64,000 nucleotides of DNA from Phycomyces nitens (GCA_022702545.1 JAHRBC010000005.1:2232001-2296000), one strand, 5' to 3'. Positions 11,278 to 23,910 are shown, counted from the stretch's first letter. The notes: generated from the sequence alone by a model not told the origin. A program made the numbers and translations.

Positions 11278-12967
11278 ATGTGTATTTTTATATATATAAA
11301 TTTAATTCATCATTACTATCAAATACTGCTTATTTTCCAAATGTAATGGCCAAAATAATAATCTCTGTGAATATTAGAAATCTATGAGAGTGAATATTAC
11401 TTTGTTCCTCCTGTACATTAGGGTTGTGAAATGTATAAACACTTTAAAGTGTTTCACAATGATTAAAGATTAATGCTGATGACCCTGTTTTTTATTTTGG
11501 TGCCAGTAATGATACAAATTGGTTTGAGACTGTATCTAAAAAAGGTTATTCTTGTGAAAAAAAATATTTATTACTTTATACCATATGCAAGCTTACGTCT
11601 TTATATGCTACCCACCATTAATATTCCTAGTTGAATAGAGAAAGATAAAAGGAAGGAAGCTTGAAATCTATTCTTTAATGGAAAACTCCATTGATAGACA
11701 ACGACCGTTTTGATATCAAGAGGCGAATGGTTTACTAATTAGAGTAATGTTTTTGTATTTAAACAAGACTTGGAGGTAACAAATATTTTAATCCCACATC
11801 TATCATTGAATTATGTAATAATTATTAGGTTGGACCCAAGGCCTAGAATAAAGAAATTCAAAAACAATATATATATATATATATATAATGGGATAATTGT
11901 ACCATCTTTAAATATACCTCTCTCTCTTTTTTACAAGGTCTGTAGAATACAACAGTAGACGAATGGTTCTTCTTGACCAAGTATTGACTGTATCCATGGT
12001 ACATGTATCATTAATGTAAACCTTTTTATTGCCAGTATAGTTTGCGGAACTGTCGCTCTTTATAGAAAAACGTGCACAGAAAATGTTTTTATTTTATTTT
12101 TTATTAGAATATATTGTTAATACATATATTATAGTTCAAGGTCTACAGATCTCTTTGTACTTGTTTTATTGGTGGCACAAGAAAACCAAAGAATTTAGAG
12201 TTTAAAGGGATAATTGGAAATTATAGACTTTAATGCATAAGGTGTATATATATATATATAATAAATATTGTCTTGAAAGGAGAGGAGGGAAGGGGTCAAG
12301 GTGAATACAGAATATGAGTAATTAATAATTCTTTAATGTTTTCATTATTCTATAATATAGCATGCTGTTCAAAGTAATATTGTCTTGATGGAATACTCTT
12401 TAATGAATGTGTCTATATTCAGGTGATTCTTATAAGATAAAGAGGCTTGAATACACACACACACATATATATATAGTCTTTAAATCATCTCAAATGGAGT
12501 ATAGTTAAAATGTAGAGCTGCAAGTATTGGCATGAAATTAAATTGCACCAGAGTTGCATTTGTATTATATTAATTCTACCAAGAATTATGATATTTATTA
12601 TAGTAGCAGCATAAAGATTTAAATATATATGTGTATATATATGTATTTTGATGGCGATTTTTCTGATTCTATATATTATGGTTGAATATTTATGGCGTGT
12701 TTTGCAAACTATTATTATTAATATTATTATTTAAAAAAAAAGTCTTTTTTTTTTTTGCAAAACAGAATATTTATATCAGTAAATGATTATGGGCAGCAGG
12801 CATTTTAATAATAGCCAAGGGCAATTTGTATATCAATATAAATCTATCCTTTTGCTTTAAAAAAGATACAGTACACCATTTAATTATATTTTATATATAT
12901 ATTACAAAAAAAAGGGTCCATTGCTTTCAACCAAGCCAGATATATCATATATCATATATATAAAGTG

Positions 12968-13002
<35 letters not shown>

Positions 13003-13359
13003 GAGTTTCACTAAACTCTCTTTTGACCAGATAAATCCATCATCTTATAATTTGCAAAATAGCCCTGGCTCTCTTGATTTCACAAATATCATCTTGGACT
13101 CCTTATTTTGGTCAAGTAAAATAATGATAATAATTTTACCTCGGAAATATATATATATAAATATATATATAAATATATTTAAATACATACATAATGCAGT
13201 GACATATTACCTAAAGAAGAGCAAGAGAAAGTGGACGAAGAAGAAAAGGACTTGTATTCTATTTTGAGCTCCTTTCCTTTCTTTCTAGTTTACTATTTTT
13301 GCTCCCCAATTTAATAATCATCAGTATTATTATTATTATCATTATTATCAATATTATCA
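11278..13359. other. long AT-rich spacer
   Basis: No supported gene. AT runs lie near 11866-11886, 12245-12260, 12450-12475 and 12610-12640, an (AC)n run near 12456, and a (TAA)n run near 12967-13000. It includes the promoter of the Sds3-like gene. Confidence 0.6.
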
Positions 13360-14090
13360 ATGACATCCTTTATTAAAGACCGTCTAAAATCTCGGCGCCT
13401 CAGGAATCCAGAGAAACAGAAACCGATTGCCAACACACCCACAGTCCGTAGAAAAAGAGGCCGGCCAAGGTAGAATTGGCAAAGAATGAGATTGGATGAT
13501 ATCTGATGTACAACTAGAAAACAATCTCATCCAATAATCCCAAAAGAACAAGTCGACCTAGAGAGAGAATTGCTGGAAAAAGGTGTTCATCCTGTATATG
13601 AGCAGCTACTCAAGGATCTCCATCAAGACAAGTTGGAGAGGCAGGCAAGAGTAACCAAGACACGAGATCTTGAATACGAAGCGGCCAGAAGATGGTTTGA
13701 AGCTCGTGAGAAGCAAGCATGGGACGAGTTCTATGTAAGTGGCCAATGTGTGACTTTGGGTTACACGCCAGTCTTTAACGCATTGAGAATCCAGACAGGT
13801 CAAGTTAGGGCGCGACTGGAGATGACACATTCATTACGAACCAGCATTGCAAAATTAGAGCGTGAAATGATAGAGATGTCCCGTAGGAAAGGTAAAGAAG
13901 CCATTTATTAGCCATATCTAACAAAATAATTTGTGTAGATCAAGACAATCGACGATCTAGTACACCTACACTTGCCTATTCTGATCTAGAGTCCAACAGT
14001 ATCTATACTTCTCCAATGGCCTTGCCAGAAGGTGTATTACAGCCAGCATACTATAGAAATCTATTGGATCCTTCAATGAAGGCCATGTAA
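13360..14090 (+). CDS. Sds3-like protein (probable Sin3/Rpd3 complex subunit)
   Basis: Four exons, 13360-13469, 13518-13734, 13795-13891 and 13939-14090, give 191 aa. An AT-hook-like KRGRPRK motif lies in the N-terminal part. It is followed by ERELLEKGVHPVYEQLLKDL and a long charged helix (EYEAARRWFEAREKQAWDEF ... RARLEMTHSLRTSIAKLERE), the pattern of the Sds3 coiled coil that holds the Sin3 histone deacetylase complex together. The C-terminus ends PAYYRNLLDPSMKAM. The 60-nt intron 13735-13794 has an open frame, so retention would add 20 residues; I spliced it because it has a GTAAGT donor and because removal keeps the helix continuous. Family assignment is moderate. Confidence 0.6.
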
Positions 14091-15280
14091 ATAAATAAAT
14101 AAATTAAATTTGCCCAATCTATTATTATACCATGGTAGAAATGGTATTTTTGAAATTGCAGTATCTCTTATCATCAAACAATGAAAACTAAAAGAATATA
14201 TGAGTTCTTGGTATAATTCCATATTAGGATATTTCAGTGGTGCAATACCATTTACAGTAAATACCATTCCAATGTAATAACAAATTAAATGCATCGATAT
14301 CTTGCCAATTCTTTTCTATCCTACATTGGCAGCGTATGTGCGTATGTGCGTATGTGCGTGTATATATATATATATATATATTTCTACTAGGAAAATATAG
14401 TTCCATGAAAACTTTGCATTTCTGAACAACTCTTATATATATATATCATTTATCTGAGTTTATATTCATTTCCAGAATACCGGTTTTCATTTTTGTTCAA
14501 AGTACAGATTTTCTTATAAAATTACCCGAAGCAAGAATAGGCAAATCCAGATTGGCAAGAAATATCGATATTTTCAATATTGATATTCTTTTATATATAT
14601 ATATATATTGCAATATACTAGATTGGTACCAATATCACCATAATTGTGGTTGCGATAAAGAAAACTCCAAGGGATGATATATCTGCACAAAGATAACAAA
14701 ATATTCTATCAAGATTCTGCACCTAGAATCAATCTGTCCACTCGACTTATTTCATATGTGTATAAGAAATAATCTACAAAGGACATTGGGTTTTTTGGTA
14801 CTCAAGGGATTAAAAAGGTCTATAGAGTTTCTTTATATCATAATAATAACAATACTAAAAAAACACACACACACATGGCGTTTCATCTATTAATAAAGAA
14901 AAGAAATATAGGCGCCATTTTCCAAATTATTAGGTCTAGGCAGATAATAGACAACTTTATGACTAGAGACGCCGATTGTCTCTGTAGTCTTATATTAAAT
15001 GGTGCTTATTATCTTGTGGCTACTAGTAGCATTCACTTGTTATAATAAATGATATCCTTTCTTTTGTTGGCTCAAGTGGTTGAGGCTATCAAACTGAATT
15101 TCTTTAAAAGAACTCGAGTTTTTTGAGATTAATGCATGCAATAGCTGTCTTTTCCGTTTGAAAACTAGTATCTTGCTTTATCAATAATCTCATTTGCCTT
15201 TATAAAGCTATTTGCAACCTATTTTCAAAAATACTTGTTTTTTATCTTATTTTATTTAAAAAGAACTCAAGTATCATGCC
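14091..15280. other. intergenic spacer
   Basis: No supported gene. A GTGCGTAT repeat passing into (AT)n lies near 14335-14380, further AT runs lie near 14435 and 14590-14608, and an (AC)n run near 14864-14875. Confidence 0.6.
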
Positions 15281-15748
15281 TTGACCAAAAACAAATGTAA
15301 GCTCTTCAATCACGTCACGTCTTTGATTCTTCTCTATAGCTTACTAAGCATATTGTACTTTCTCCTTACTCTTTTACTCTTATATTATATCATTATAAAG
15401 TACAAGATTCCTAGACTCACTCTTCCCCCTGAAGAAAGAGCTGAAAGAAGACGTAGACTGAATGACACTGATACAGATAATTGGAATAACATACAAAGAA
15501 AATACGAATCCACCATCAGAGAGGGTCCTACATCAGTATGCGGATGTTGTGGAGGTCTTTTCTTCCGAAAAATATATCTCTCTAGTTGAAAGAAGGCAGT
15601 ATAGAAGTAAAGGCGGCATTATCAATGTACCTGTTAATGTTGATACAGCAGTTTCATCACTTCCTCGTAATCTTGAAGACTCCAACACAATTCACCAGAG
15701 TTTAGCCCGTAGAATGCATTATGTTTATATTTCTGTTTTGAAAATATA
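15281..15748 (+). pseudogene. Helitron-type N-terminal fragment (DUF6570-like), frameshifted
   Basis: Two overlapping frames carry successive motifs. The first has LPPEERAERRRRLNDT and SVCGCCGGLFFRK. The second has ERRQYRSKGGIINVPVNV followed by TAVSSLPRNLEDSNTIHQSL. A Cys-rich C.CCG.LFF box followed by GG.INVPV..D..VSSLPR is the pattern I associate with the DUF6570 region of Helitron replicases. The frame changes near 15585 and nothing recognisable follows. No proper ATG opens the first frame, so this is a relic rather than a gene. Confidence 0.65.
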
Positions 15749-15914
15749 AAAGTAAACCTTGTTGTTGAAGCAAATATTTGAACAAGGCAAGTCAACAAGA
15801 CGATAGCTGGACGAAAACATAAGAGACAAGGTTTCTGAACTATCTTTTTTTTGCAGTTGACTTTGATCTTCAAAGGAATGATTTTAATCTAATTCCCCAA
15901 AAACATGGACAAAT

Positions 15915-17466
15915 ATGAACGTGCTTGAGATGTTCAGTGAGCGATATCACTTTAATGAAGCTAGCACAACAAAATCCAAAATAAAGAGCCCTTTGTGCTC
16001 ATTTTGGAATGAAAAATCCAATGTTACCAATGCGACGAATAGCGCAAAAAGAAGAGCAATGGTATTCCATATCACCGTAAACCTTGTTATTGACTCAAGA
16101 CCTGCTTTATCCTTGTTTTTATAGCAAGCAAAGAAGATACTAAAAGACAGCCTAGTACAAGATGCATATGATGAAATGCTTGAAGCTGGAACTAGCCACA
16201 ATGAAAATAATAGTAACGGTGAAGAGCAGCAGCCTGAGCCAAAGAAGAGAAAGTACCTCAAACCAACCGACTTCAAAGACGTTGGATGGGGGGGATAAAG
16301 TCACGATATTGAATGAGCACTTGTAAGAAAAGGAACTGAATAAAGTGCCAAACATGATACTTTTGTATTAGTCATGTTAGAACAGTGGTACTAATGACGT
16401 ATTAGACTTGACACGAATATCAATAATTCCCAAACGATTAAGAACCGTGGTTGATGGTATTTGACAACACTATCGTCTTTCGCTGCCAATGACACTGAAT
16501 AATGAAGAGTACAATGTTTTAAATATCATTAGCAATTGCCGCACAAAGAAAGATCTATACCAATCCGTTGACAAGATTGATCCGTTTTGTAATGATTCAG
16601 AACTCCCGTATATCAAGTTGGCGGTCCAAAAGTTGTAAGTATTATTAACTTACTGACTTTTTGTAAGGTATCTACTGATAGTTTTACTTTTTTCATGTTA
16701 GGTGTAACCTCTGGCATCGTAATGTCTTAAATAGTCATCATAATGAAGATTGGTATCGTGTGAACGTATACGGAGATCTTTTTTGATTTTATATTCAATG
16801 GACAAGCAGGCTATGAAACAAGGAAGGTATGAAATATAGTGATATCAGACGTAAAGAAATAATCCTATATCTCATTTTTTGTATATCAATGAGTATCAAA
16901 GGAAATTAGCTTGGACGAATGTGTATCATTTAGATAATTATTCTAACTTTCTTCTTTTATCTTACAGATCTGAATGTCACTCTTCAATTGTCAAGTCGTT
17001 ACAAAAAATGGGTCTTTTAGATGCAAACACAAAAGATGTCAGGCTTGATTTCATTTTTACGAGCAGTAGTGGTCTAAACGATACTTTTTATTGTAAAGAC
17101 AAGCCTTATGAACGTGCTTCAAAAGACACCAAAAAGACCAGACATTTAAGAGAGCAAGCATTGAACTACTGGGAATCTCTCTTGCCGTACAGTGAATGTA
17201 TTGAGCATATCACTGCCGTAACATGCCAGTTCAATAAACTTATGCCTCAAATCGCGGCTACAAAGTTCATTGCTGGTGTTACTGTTAGTTCAGTCCTAAA
17301 GGAAATCAGAATTCCCAATAATAATGATCAAGAGGGAACGTCAATTGCTGACTATTTAGCAACAGTTATATCTTTAGTTGTATGTGCTCTTGCATTAAAT
17401 ACATTTCTTAACCAGTTACTCATTCCTATTTATACCTTGACAGAGAATGATAATCAGAAACTTTGA
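15915..17466 (+). pseudogene. broken copy of an unnamed, probably multicopy fungal protein family
   Basis: Pieces line up into one protein. ATG 15915-16076 joins over a 48-nt intron to 16125 onward (QAKKILKDSLVQDAYDEMLE ... KKRKYLKPTDFKDVGWG). A run of seven G at 16288-16294 then shifts the frame. Further pieces read TNDVLDLTRISIIPKRLR, then an in-frame TGA, then TLNNEEYNVLNII, ELPYIKLAVQKL, an intron, CNLWHRNVLNSHHNEDWYRV, a second shift in a T run near 16780, DFIFNGQAGYE, and finally SECHSSIVKSLQKMGLLD through ALNTFLNQLLIPIYTLTE, ending 17466. I recall similar sequences from Mucorales genomes as unnamed repeated proteins. RLDFIF followed by FYCKDKP vaguely resembles a PD-(D/E)XK nuclease core, but that is speculation. 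Confidence 0.6.
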
Positions 17467-18231
17467 AATCATCAAGCTTTATGACTGATATATTGTTAAA
17501 AAAGACGACTTGGCTTTTCTTTCCTACTCGCTGTGACCCCTGGCATATGCTATGGAGACAATTCACCACACTCCTCCCAATCCAGTTCCAGTTCCAGCTC
17601 ATCATCGTCTTTAGAAGAATGGTCGACCCAGGAAAGGAAAGCAAGAATAATGCAGAAGATTTATGGTGCCATTGCTACCTTTGATGATCACAGTGAATAT
17701 TTGGATTGCTCCTGGGAGAACACCGCTTTTTTTTTCCAAATAATTAAACCCCAATTCATATAGATGTATATTGGTTGGTGCCTTGAAAAGGGTGTTTCCG
17801 CTTGGATGGATCCCGACCCTTTCTCAAGCACTCGAGGTTGGCTAATGAATAATAATAGCCTAGATTTTATGCTTCTGTTTTAATAAAAAGAAGCTGAATT
17901 GCACTAGAAGGTTGCCATGCAGAATATCCTTTGTTTTGCAGTAGCAGCAGCAGCAGTCTTTGTCAATTGAATAAGCCTTTTGACCATATTATTTTTGGCG
18001 GAATAATCGGGATTTGTCTGATCTCCCTTTATATAAAGACGAATAGTAGACAAGCTCACTGTGGTACAACATGTAAAAGAATAGCCAAGCCTTCACATAT
18101 GGCCCGAAAGCACCTATTACCAACTAGAGATGCCCGAATCGAGCCCCATCTTATATGGAAATAAGAAATTGGAATCAAAAGGACATATAAAGACAAATTC
18201 TGAAAAAAGGAATAATGCGTAGATTGCTTAA
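17467..18231. other. spacer upstream of the secreted-protein gene
   Basis: May contain degraded C-terminal remains of the preceding pseudogene (17467-17690). No other gene supported. Confidence 0.5.
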
Positions 18232-18239
18232 TATAAATA
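18232..18239 (+). promoter_or_regulatory. TATA box
   Basis: TATAAATA lies 59 bp upstream of the ATG at 18298. It is followed by a CT-rich stretch and then a CAACAACAAAAC leader, typical of a strongly expressed fungal gene. Confidence 0.6.
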
Positions 18240-18297
18240 CCCCCTCCAAATCCATTTCTTGATATTCTCATCTAAACAACAACAAAACATATATACC

Positions 18298-18693
18298 ATG
18301 AAGTTCTCTTTTATTTCAACCCTTCTGCTCCTTGTTGTTGCCACAAATGCAGCAGACACAAGTTCTGACGAGCCTCTCGAAAACTGCATAGAAATCACAT
18401 ACCCTGTAAATGGATCCAGGCTGGAAGTTGGCTCAAGCTATACCGTTACTTGGAACGTCATTGGCGAATGTACCTTTCCAAAATCCCTGGTCCTTGGATA
18501 CGATTACTCTGAAGATCCAGACTACTTTGCTGAAATAGAATATACCCTTGTAGACAACCTAGACATCGCCGCTGGATCGGTAGATGTATTCATATCCGAA
18601 AATGTCCCTAAAGACCGCCACATTATTGCCGTCCAGAGCACGACTCCTGAATTCGATGATATTGATAGCTACAATGTCGTCTACTTTGTATAA
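18298..18693 (+). CDS. small secreted Kre9/Knh1-like protein
   Basis: Single exon, 131 aa. A signal peptide is obvious: MKFSF then a hydrophobic core STLLLLVVATNA. The mature part begins with an acidic stretch, and then ENCIEITYPVNGSRLEVG and SYTVTWNV, which match the Ig-like N-terminal domain of Kre9/Knh1 and of Ser/Thr-rich GPI-anchored wall proteins. The domain continues to the end (RHIIAVQSTTPEF ... YNVVYFV). Unlike Kre9 or the GPI-anchored relatives there is no Ser/Thr-rich tail, GPI signal or second domain, so the protein is probably a free secreted domain. Its role in beta-glucan assembly is inferred only from the family. The ATG is fixed by the signal peptide; an in-frame upstream TTG is ignored. 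Confidence 0.8.
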   Translation: MKFSFISTLLLLVVATNAADTSSDEPLENCIEITYPVNGSRLEVGSSYTVTWNVIGECTFPKSLVLGYDYSEDPDYFAEIEYTLVDNLDIAAGSVDVFISENVPKDRHIIAVQSTTPEFDDIDSYNVVYFV

Positions 18694-18882
18694 ACCTGTA
18701 TATCTCATTTTAGAATTCTCACAAAGCGTTTGACCAAATAAACCCAAAAGATACTTTTGATCCCAAACCTTGCACCAAACTAACACGCCTACTTTTTTTC
18801 TTTTTTGTACAAACTGTTTGGAGAAATATATATATATATAAGCATATTGATTATTTTTTCTGTTTATTTGGAGCAAATAGGT

Positions 18883-21800
18883 TTAGGAATATATAGTGTC
18901 AGTTGTGTGCATTTCTATTATCCGCACTTCATTTTCTTTGATAATTGTATACTGTCGTTCTGGCAATGTTCTTCCCTCCATGGCCAGTGCTAAACCATCG
19001 CTATAGAGAACATACTCTCGAGAGTAGGGTTCAGATATCGTACCTTCTAAAATGATTTTGAAACCAACATTTAAGCCAAGATATATATATATATAAAGAG
19101 TTTGATGACTTACGTTCACTTTTAAAGAATCTAAATACAGCCTCACGTTCTTCTCCTTCTTTTACGTAGGTCTGGGAGGAGACCAAAAGACGATCGACCA
19201 ACCCATACTGTCTCGGAAGCTAATTGATAGGGCTTGTAAACTGGATATTATCCCGTTTCATACACATTACCTTTCTTAGCAGTGAGATTGCGTTGGACAG
19301 CAAAGTCTCCTGTTGCTTGACTGTTGAAATAAGACTATCCATCGTACACTTTCCATTCCTAATGTACAAGTAAGTGTAAGAAATCACTCAATAAATCAAT
19401 GGCATCATTACCGAACATCTTCCCATGGAAAATTCAAAAGCTCTTTGCTAAACTTGGATAAACCCTCAATGACAGGCTGCGAATGTCTTGCCACCGGGTG
19501 GGCGACAAGTGTATCATACGCTATTAATCCAACAGTGGGCAGCAGCCTATATATATATGCTCAAAAGTTAGTCTTGGCTTGACTATATCTTTTACTCATA
19601 CAAAGAGAATGTTTCGTGAATCGACATGCTTTCCAAATAATGCAAAGCCTATGAGATACCCACCCAGGGGGTTAGAATAGCCTTGAGCCATAGCTCCAGA
19701 ACTTGCTTTTTTACCTTTTCTCCTTCGGCCAGCGTATTAAAAAGTGGCTTCTGACGATCCCACGGTATTCTTCTGGAACACTAAATATAACAAGTTGACG
19801 CTTTACTGGTCTTCCAGAGCCACAGCATCAAGGTTTTCATTCTTACTTTCCACAACTCTTGCCAAATGTTTCCAGCCCCACCCATTCGAGCACTCATTTG
19901 GCCTCTTATTTCTGCTTGGTCGTCGTCTTTTTCTGGGCAATCCTCCTTGATCCAGTCTTTTGGAGAATGCCAGCGCACAAAATCCTCTAGGGTAGCGTGT
20001 GGATTTGCTGCCTTGAAGGACTGCATATCAGAATAGAGTTGAGCAGATTGTAGTTTGGCGCGTATATGCGTGGCATCCTCAGATGTGCCCAGATTCTCAA
20101 AGACATCTGCTTGTTGTTCAATCATGTCTTCAGTCATAAACCCAGGATTCTAAATTATAAACCCAAGTGTCATCATGGCTGTTTTCTACGAACATCTATC
20201 TGGACCTACTTGTGTGTGTGGGATCCACATGGGCTCATAGGTTTTTATGAGGCGCAAGTATGGATGCTGAAAGTCTCTTCCTTCAAACAAGTTCTCATCT
20301 GCAAGTTCGTTTTCTGTACAATTAACATATCCTCCATCAGATGAATTATGTCGAGGGAAATGGAGCCCTGGTGCAAAAGTATCAGAGTCTGTATTGGGTG
20401 AATAGTTTAGACGGACAAAGGACTCTGTCATGGAATGAGGGTTGGCTGTATCAGATACATCCGAAACAGAAGACCTGTTGGAGAGTGGGGGATGGATAGA
20501 TTTGTTTGGAACAGTTGAGGATCCTTTTGTTGTATAGTGGTAAGACGTAATGTCATCAATGTCATCAATGTCTTCCATATCCTCAATGTCTTCCATATCT
20601 TCTATCGAATCAAAAAAGATCTCACTGTCGCTGATAACCATATCTTGCTCGTTTTTATCAGAAAGACTTGGGCTCTGTCGGCTATGTTTGCGGCCCTATA
20701 TATATATTATATGTGGTCAGACCAAGGTTATTGACTGATATTTATCTAAATTGCTCGAGACCAAAACTACTCTGTGATTTTTACCATTGGTCTTTTTGTT
20801 TTGCGTCTAGGCGCCGTATCGCGTCTCTTTGTGGCCTCTTGTAGGCGGCGATGAATGCAGCAGTTGATCATGGCCAGCTTCTGGTGCAACTAAAGTAACA
20901 AGGAATTGCGAATCAAGACAGTCGTTCGTGGATTTGTTGAGTTCCTAGAGAACTTACTCTATTGTATCTCAAATCAATTCCAAGAGTCTTTGCAAGATCT
21001 GGCTTGACGGTCTCGTTGCTTCCATGCATGGCACTTTCGTTTGCATAGCAAGGCTGATACAGGTAAGGCGAGACATTAGGGATAGGAACCAAATGCTCCC
21101 AATGCCACCGGATCTGGCGTAGGATTTCAATCCACAAGATACGCAAGAATCCCATGTATGATGGAATCCCCTGGGGCTTTGAGCTATCGGACAGAGCGTG
21201 TAGAGAATAGACCAAGAAGTTCCATAGGAAAGAGCGGTAGGGAACTGCCGCCCCATACTTGATGCGCAACACTAGAGAATGGGCGCTAAAAAGGGTTGTG
21301 CCATAGATATATTCTTGGGCAAAATAAGCTGTCTGTTGGTGCTCTTGGTTAGCCTGGAAAAGCGAGTTAAGAACCTGTTCCAGATGGTCTGATTTCACAA
21401 CAGTGATCTGATTAGATCCCTGGACTGCCGGGCGTGTTTGTCCCATGGCATTCAGTAAGTTTCGTACGAGACCATTGTCTTGGCCATACGTCTCGGCATC
21501 GTCTCCCTTGTTGTTATTGTCGTAAGGCGCAAGATATTCTCGGTTAGTGGGGTCCTTGACCCAAGAGTATACTGCCTGGGTAAGGAGGCTCGAAAGGAAC
21601 GAACGCTGTTGGCTAGAAGGTCCAAACTCATGTGAGATACGCCAGTACTTTGCGGTAAGGGCGTCCATTTCAGAGTGAAGTGCACTGTCTGCATAGGCAG
21701 TCTCATCAGTAAGGGGGAATATGGCATTCAAGGTAAGAGTACGAAGGGGGTCGTTGAACGGTCCAAATGGTAGACTTGGTAGACAAGGCATGATACCATG

Positions 21801-22708
21801 CACAATTGGCCTCTCAAATGTTCGTTTATCATGTATGATTGGCTCGAGAAGATCTTCTTCAGGATCCTTCCAGTCCTCATCAAACCAGTTCTTTACATTA
21901 TAGCTAAATACAGCCATGGCTTCCACAGGACCCAAATCAGCTGTTCGATGAAAGCCTAGAGCAACTTGTCAGGTTTTCTCGGGTAGATTAAAGGAAACGT
22001 TCTATTGAGTCCATCCTTACCCTGATCCTCACGCCTCATTTCCAGCTTTTGTCGAAAGAGACTTCGGAGACCATCGAGATGAGTGTAGCGGGAGGACACA
22101 GCCGAGGCAACAATCGTATTGAAACGGATCTCTGTCTTATCAGGACCGAGCATGTATCCTATATAGAGATGGTGACGGATCTGGCCAACTTGTATAAATA
22201 CCGGAAGGCGGCACCCTGTATTCTGGACAGCAATTGCACATGCTGATATAAACGACTTGGCCTGCTGTAGGTCAACTACTGATTTTGTGGATGAAAATAG
22301 CTTGGATTTGAGCGAGTCTGATAGTGGTGCAAATACTAGGAAACGACTAAACCCCGTCCAGCGATGTAGAGGATGAAAGCTCTTTGGGACATTGTCGGTA
22401 AATAGGTAAAGGTCATCCATCACAAGTGGTCGTTGGCTTTTTTGACGACTGATGGGGTAGTAATTATAGGTGATCTTGTATGTCTCGTCGCCAACAGAGA
22501 GTAGCTCATGTTGTGAAAACTCTTTTGTGATGCATTCATCGGAAAAGATCCCATCGCTTCCGTCTTTTATTCCCCAGGAATATATTGTTTCTTCAATGGC
22601 TGTAACAAGACGTTCGAAATGAGAGACAGAGGTATAGTCTACAAATTCAAAGAGCTCTTCACTGTGAGCCGAGCTCTGGCGGCGCTTGGTGTTCATGGTA
22701 GAGTGCAT
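18883..22708 (-). CDS. RAB3GAP1: Rab3 GTPase-activating protein catalytic subunit
   Basis: A multi-exon minus-strand gene. The N-terminus reads EELFEFVDYTSVSHFERLV, the usual opening of Rab3GAP1. Later landmarks are NWFDEDWKDPEEDL, then RYNRLHQKLAMINCCIHRRL, DMQSFKAANPHATLEDFVRW with HSPKDWI, GQMSARMGGAGNIWQELW, CSRRIPWDRQKPLFNTLAEG then EKALHYLESMSIHETF, and a C-terminal SREYVLYSDGL ... PERQYTIIKENEVRI. Rab3GAP1 with RAB3GAP2 acts on Rab18/Rab3 at the ER and in lipid-droplet and autophagy traffic. An Asp-rich tandem (MEDIEDMEDIDDIDD) near 20550-20600 sits between conserved blocks. Two ATGs (22708, 22696) could start the protein. I estimate about 850-900 residues; not every exon border was computed. 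Confidence 0.92.
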
Positions 22709-22806
22709 AAAAGGAAGAAGAACGAGGACAAGGCGAGTCACACAGGAAGCTTTAAACCCAATTGAAATCGACCACACGTCCATCTTCCTTGCTCTTTTTC
22801 CTTGTT
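22709..22806. promoter_or_regulatory. shared divergent promoter, Rab3GAP1 / HUT1
   Basis: Only 98 bp separate the two start codons, which point away from each other. Any promoter elements must be shared or lie inside the other gene's leader. Confidence 0.6.
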
Positions 22807-23910
22807 ATGCTTCGTTTTGCACTGTGTGTCGCAGGTATCTATGCCTGCTTCTTGACCTGGGGCGTCATCCAGGAGCGAGTCAGCACAACACCCTATGGTA
22901 GCCAAGAGGCTCCCAAAAAATTCCGTTTCTTCATTGTCCTAAACACCATCCAGTCCCTCATTGCTGCCCTGGTAGCATTCATTTATATCAAGATTACCGG
23001 TCGCAATCTCAACATTAGCAGCACCCCAACTGGCCTTTACCTAAAGTATGCGCAGGTCGCACTCTTCAACTGTATCGGTTCGCCGTTTGGCTATGCAGCC
23101 CTAAAACACATTGACTATCCTACCATGATCCTCGGTAAATCCTGCAAACTTGTACCTGTCATGTTCATGAATGTGCTGGTCTATCGTCGTCGGTTCCCTC
23201 TTCACAAGTATATCTGCGTGTTCTTAATTACGGTTGGTGTATCTATGTTCATGCTCTACCACCGTACAGAAGGATCTTCCAAGGCCGCCTCTACAAACTC
23301 CATGTGGGGACTCTTCTTGCTGTGCACCAACCTTGCGATCGACGGTCTCACCAACGCTACACAAGACCAAATTTTTCATAAATACCCCTCCCATGGCAGT
23401 GGGCAGCATATGATGTTTTTTATGAACGTGTTTGGCTCTCTCTTTTCGGCCACCTACCTCCTTGTTCACCCTTACAATAACGAACTTTGGCAGGCAATTG
23501 AGTTTTTTAATGAGCATCCTGCTGTGATTAGAGACGTCTTGTTGTTTGGTTTGTGTGGTGCGGTTGGCCAGTGCTTTATTTTCTATACACTGTACAAGTA
23601 CGGAAGTCTGCGCCTTGTTACTGTAACAGTGACACGAAAGCTATTTACCATGCTGCTCAGCGTGTTTTGGTTCAACCATGTCCTGTCCTTTGGTCAGTGG
23701 GCCGGTGTTGCGCTCGTATTTTCAGGTAAGATTCCAAAAAACAAAAAAATCCAATAGAAAATGATTCTTATTTTTGTTATATTGTTAGCCATTGGACTAG
23801 AGGCCTATATTAAAAAGCAAGAAAACTCCAGGGCAAGAAAGCTACAGAATCCTGAGCCAGTGTTGATCAGTTCAGGAGAGATGAGAAGGGCTACAGAGAA
23901 ATTGGCTTAA
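22807..23910 (+). CDS. HUT1: UDP-sugar transporter, HUT1/SLC35B1 family
   Basis: Exons 22807-23725 and 23789-23910 give 346 aa. The opening FALCVAGIYACFLTWGVIQE with RVSTTPYG is the HUT1/SLC35B1 signature. About ten hydrophobic helices follow, including the conserved GYAALKHIDYPTMILGKSCK and LVPVMFMN block. Near the end TVTVTRKLFTMLLSV carries the conserved TRK motif. The family moves nucleotide sugars (or, for the animal member, ATP) across the ER membrane and supports ER folding. The C-terminus is short and basic (KKQENSRARKLQ) without a clear KKXX retrieval signal. It pairs functionally with DPM1 downstream as ER glycosylation machinery, though the genes are about 6 kb apart. Confidence 0.92.

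Noticed and set aside
13735..13794. Treating 13735-13794 as coding in the Sds3-like gene
   Set aside because: The frame is open, but it has a GTAAGT donor and CAG acceptor, and its removal gives a continuous charged helix. Retention cannot be excluded.
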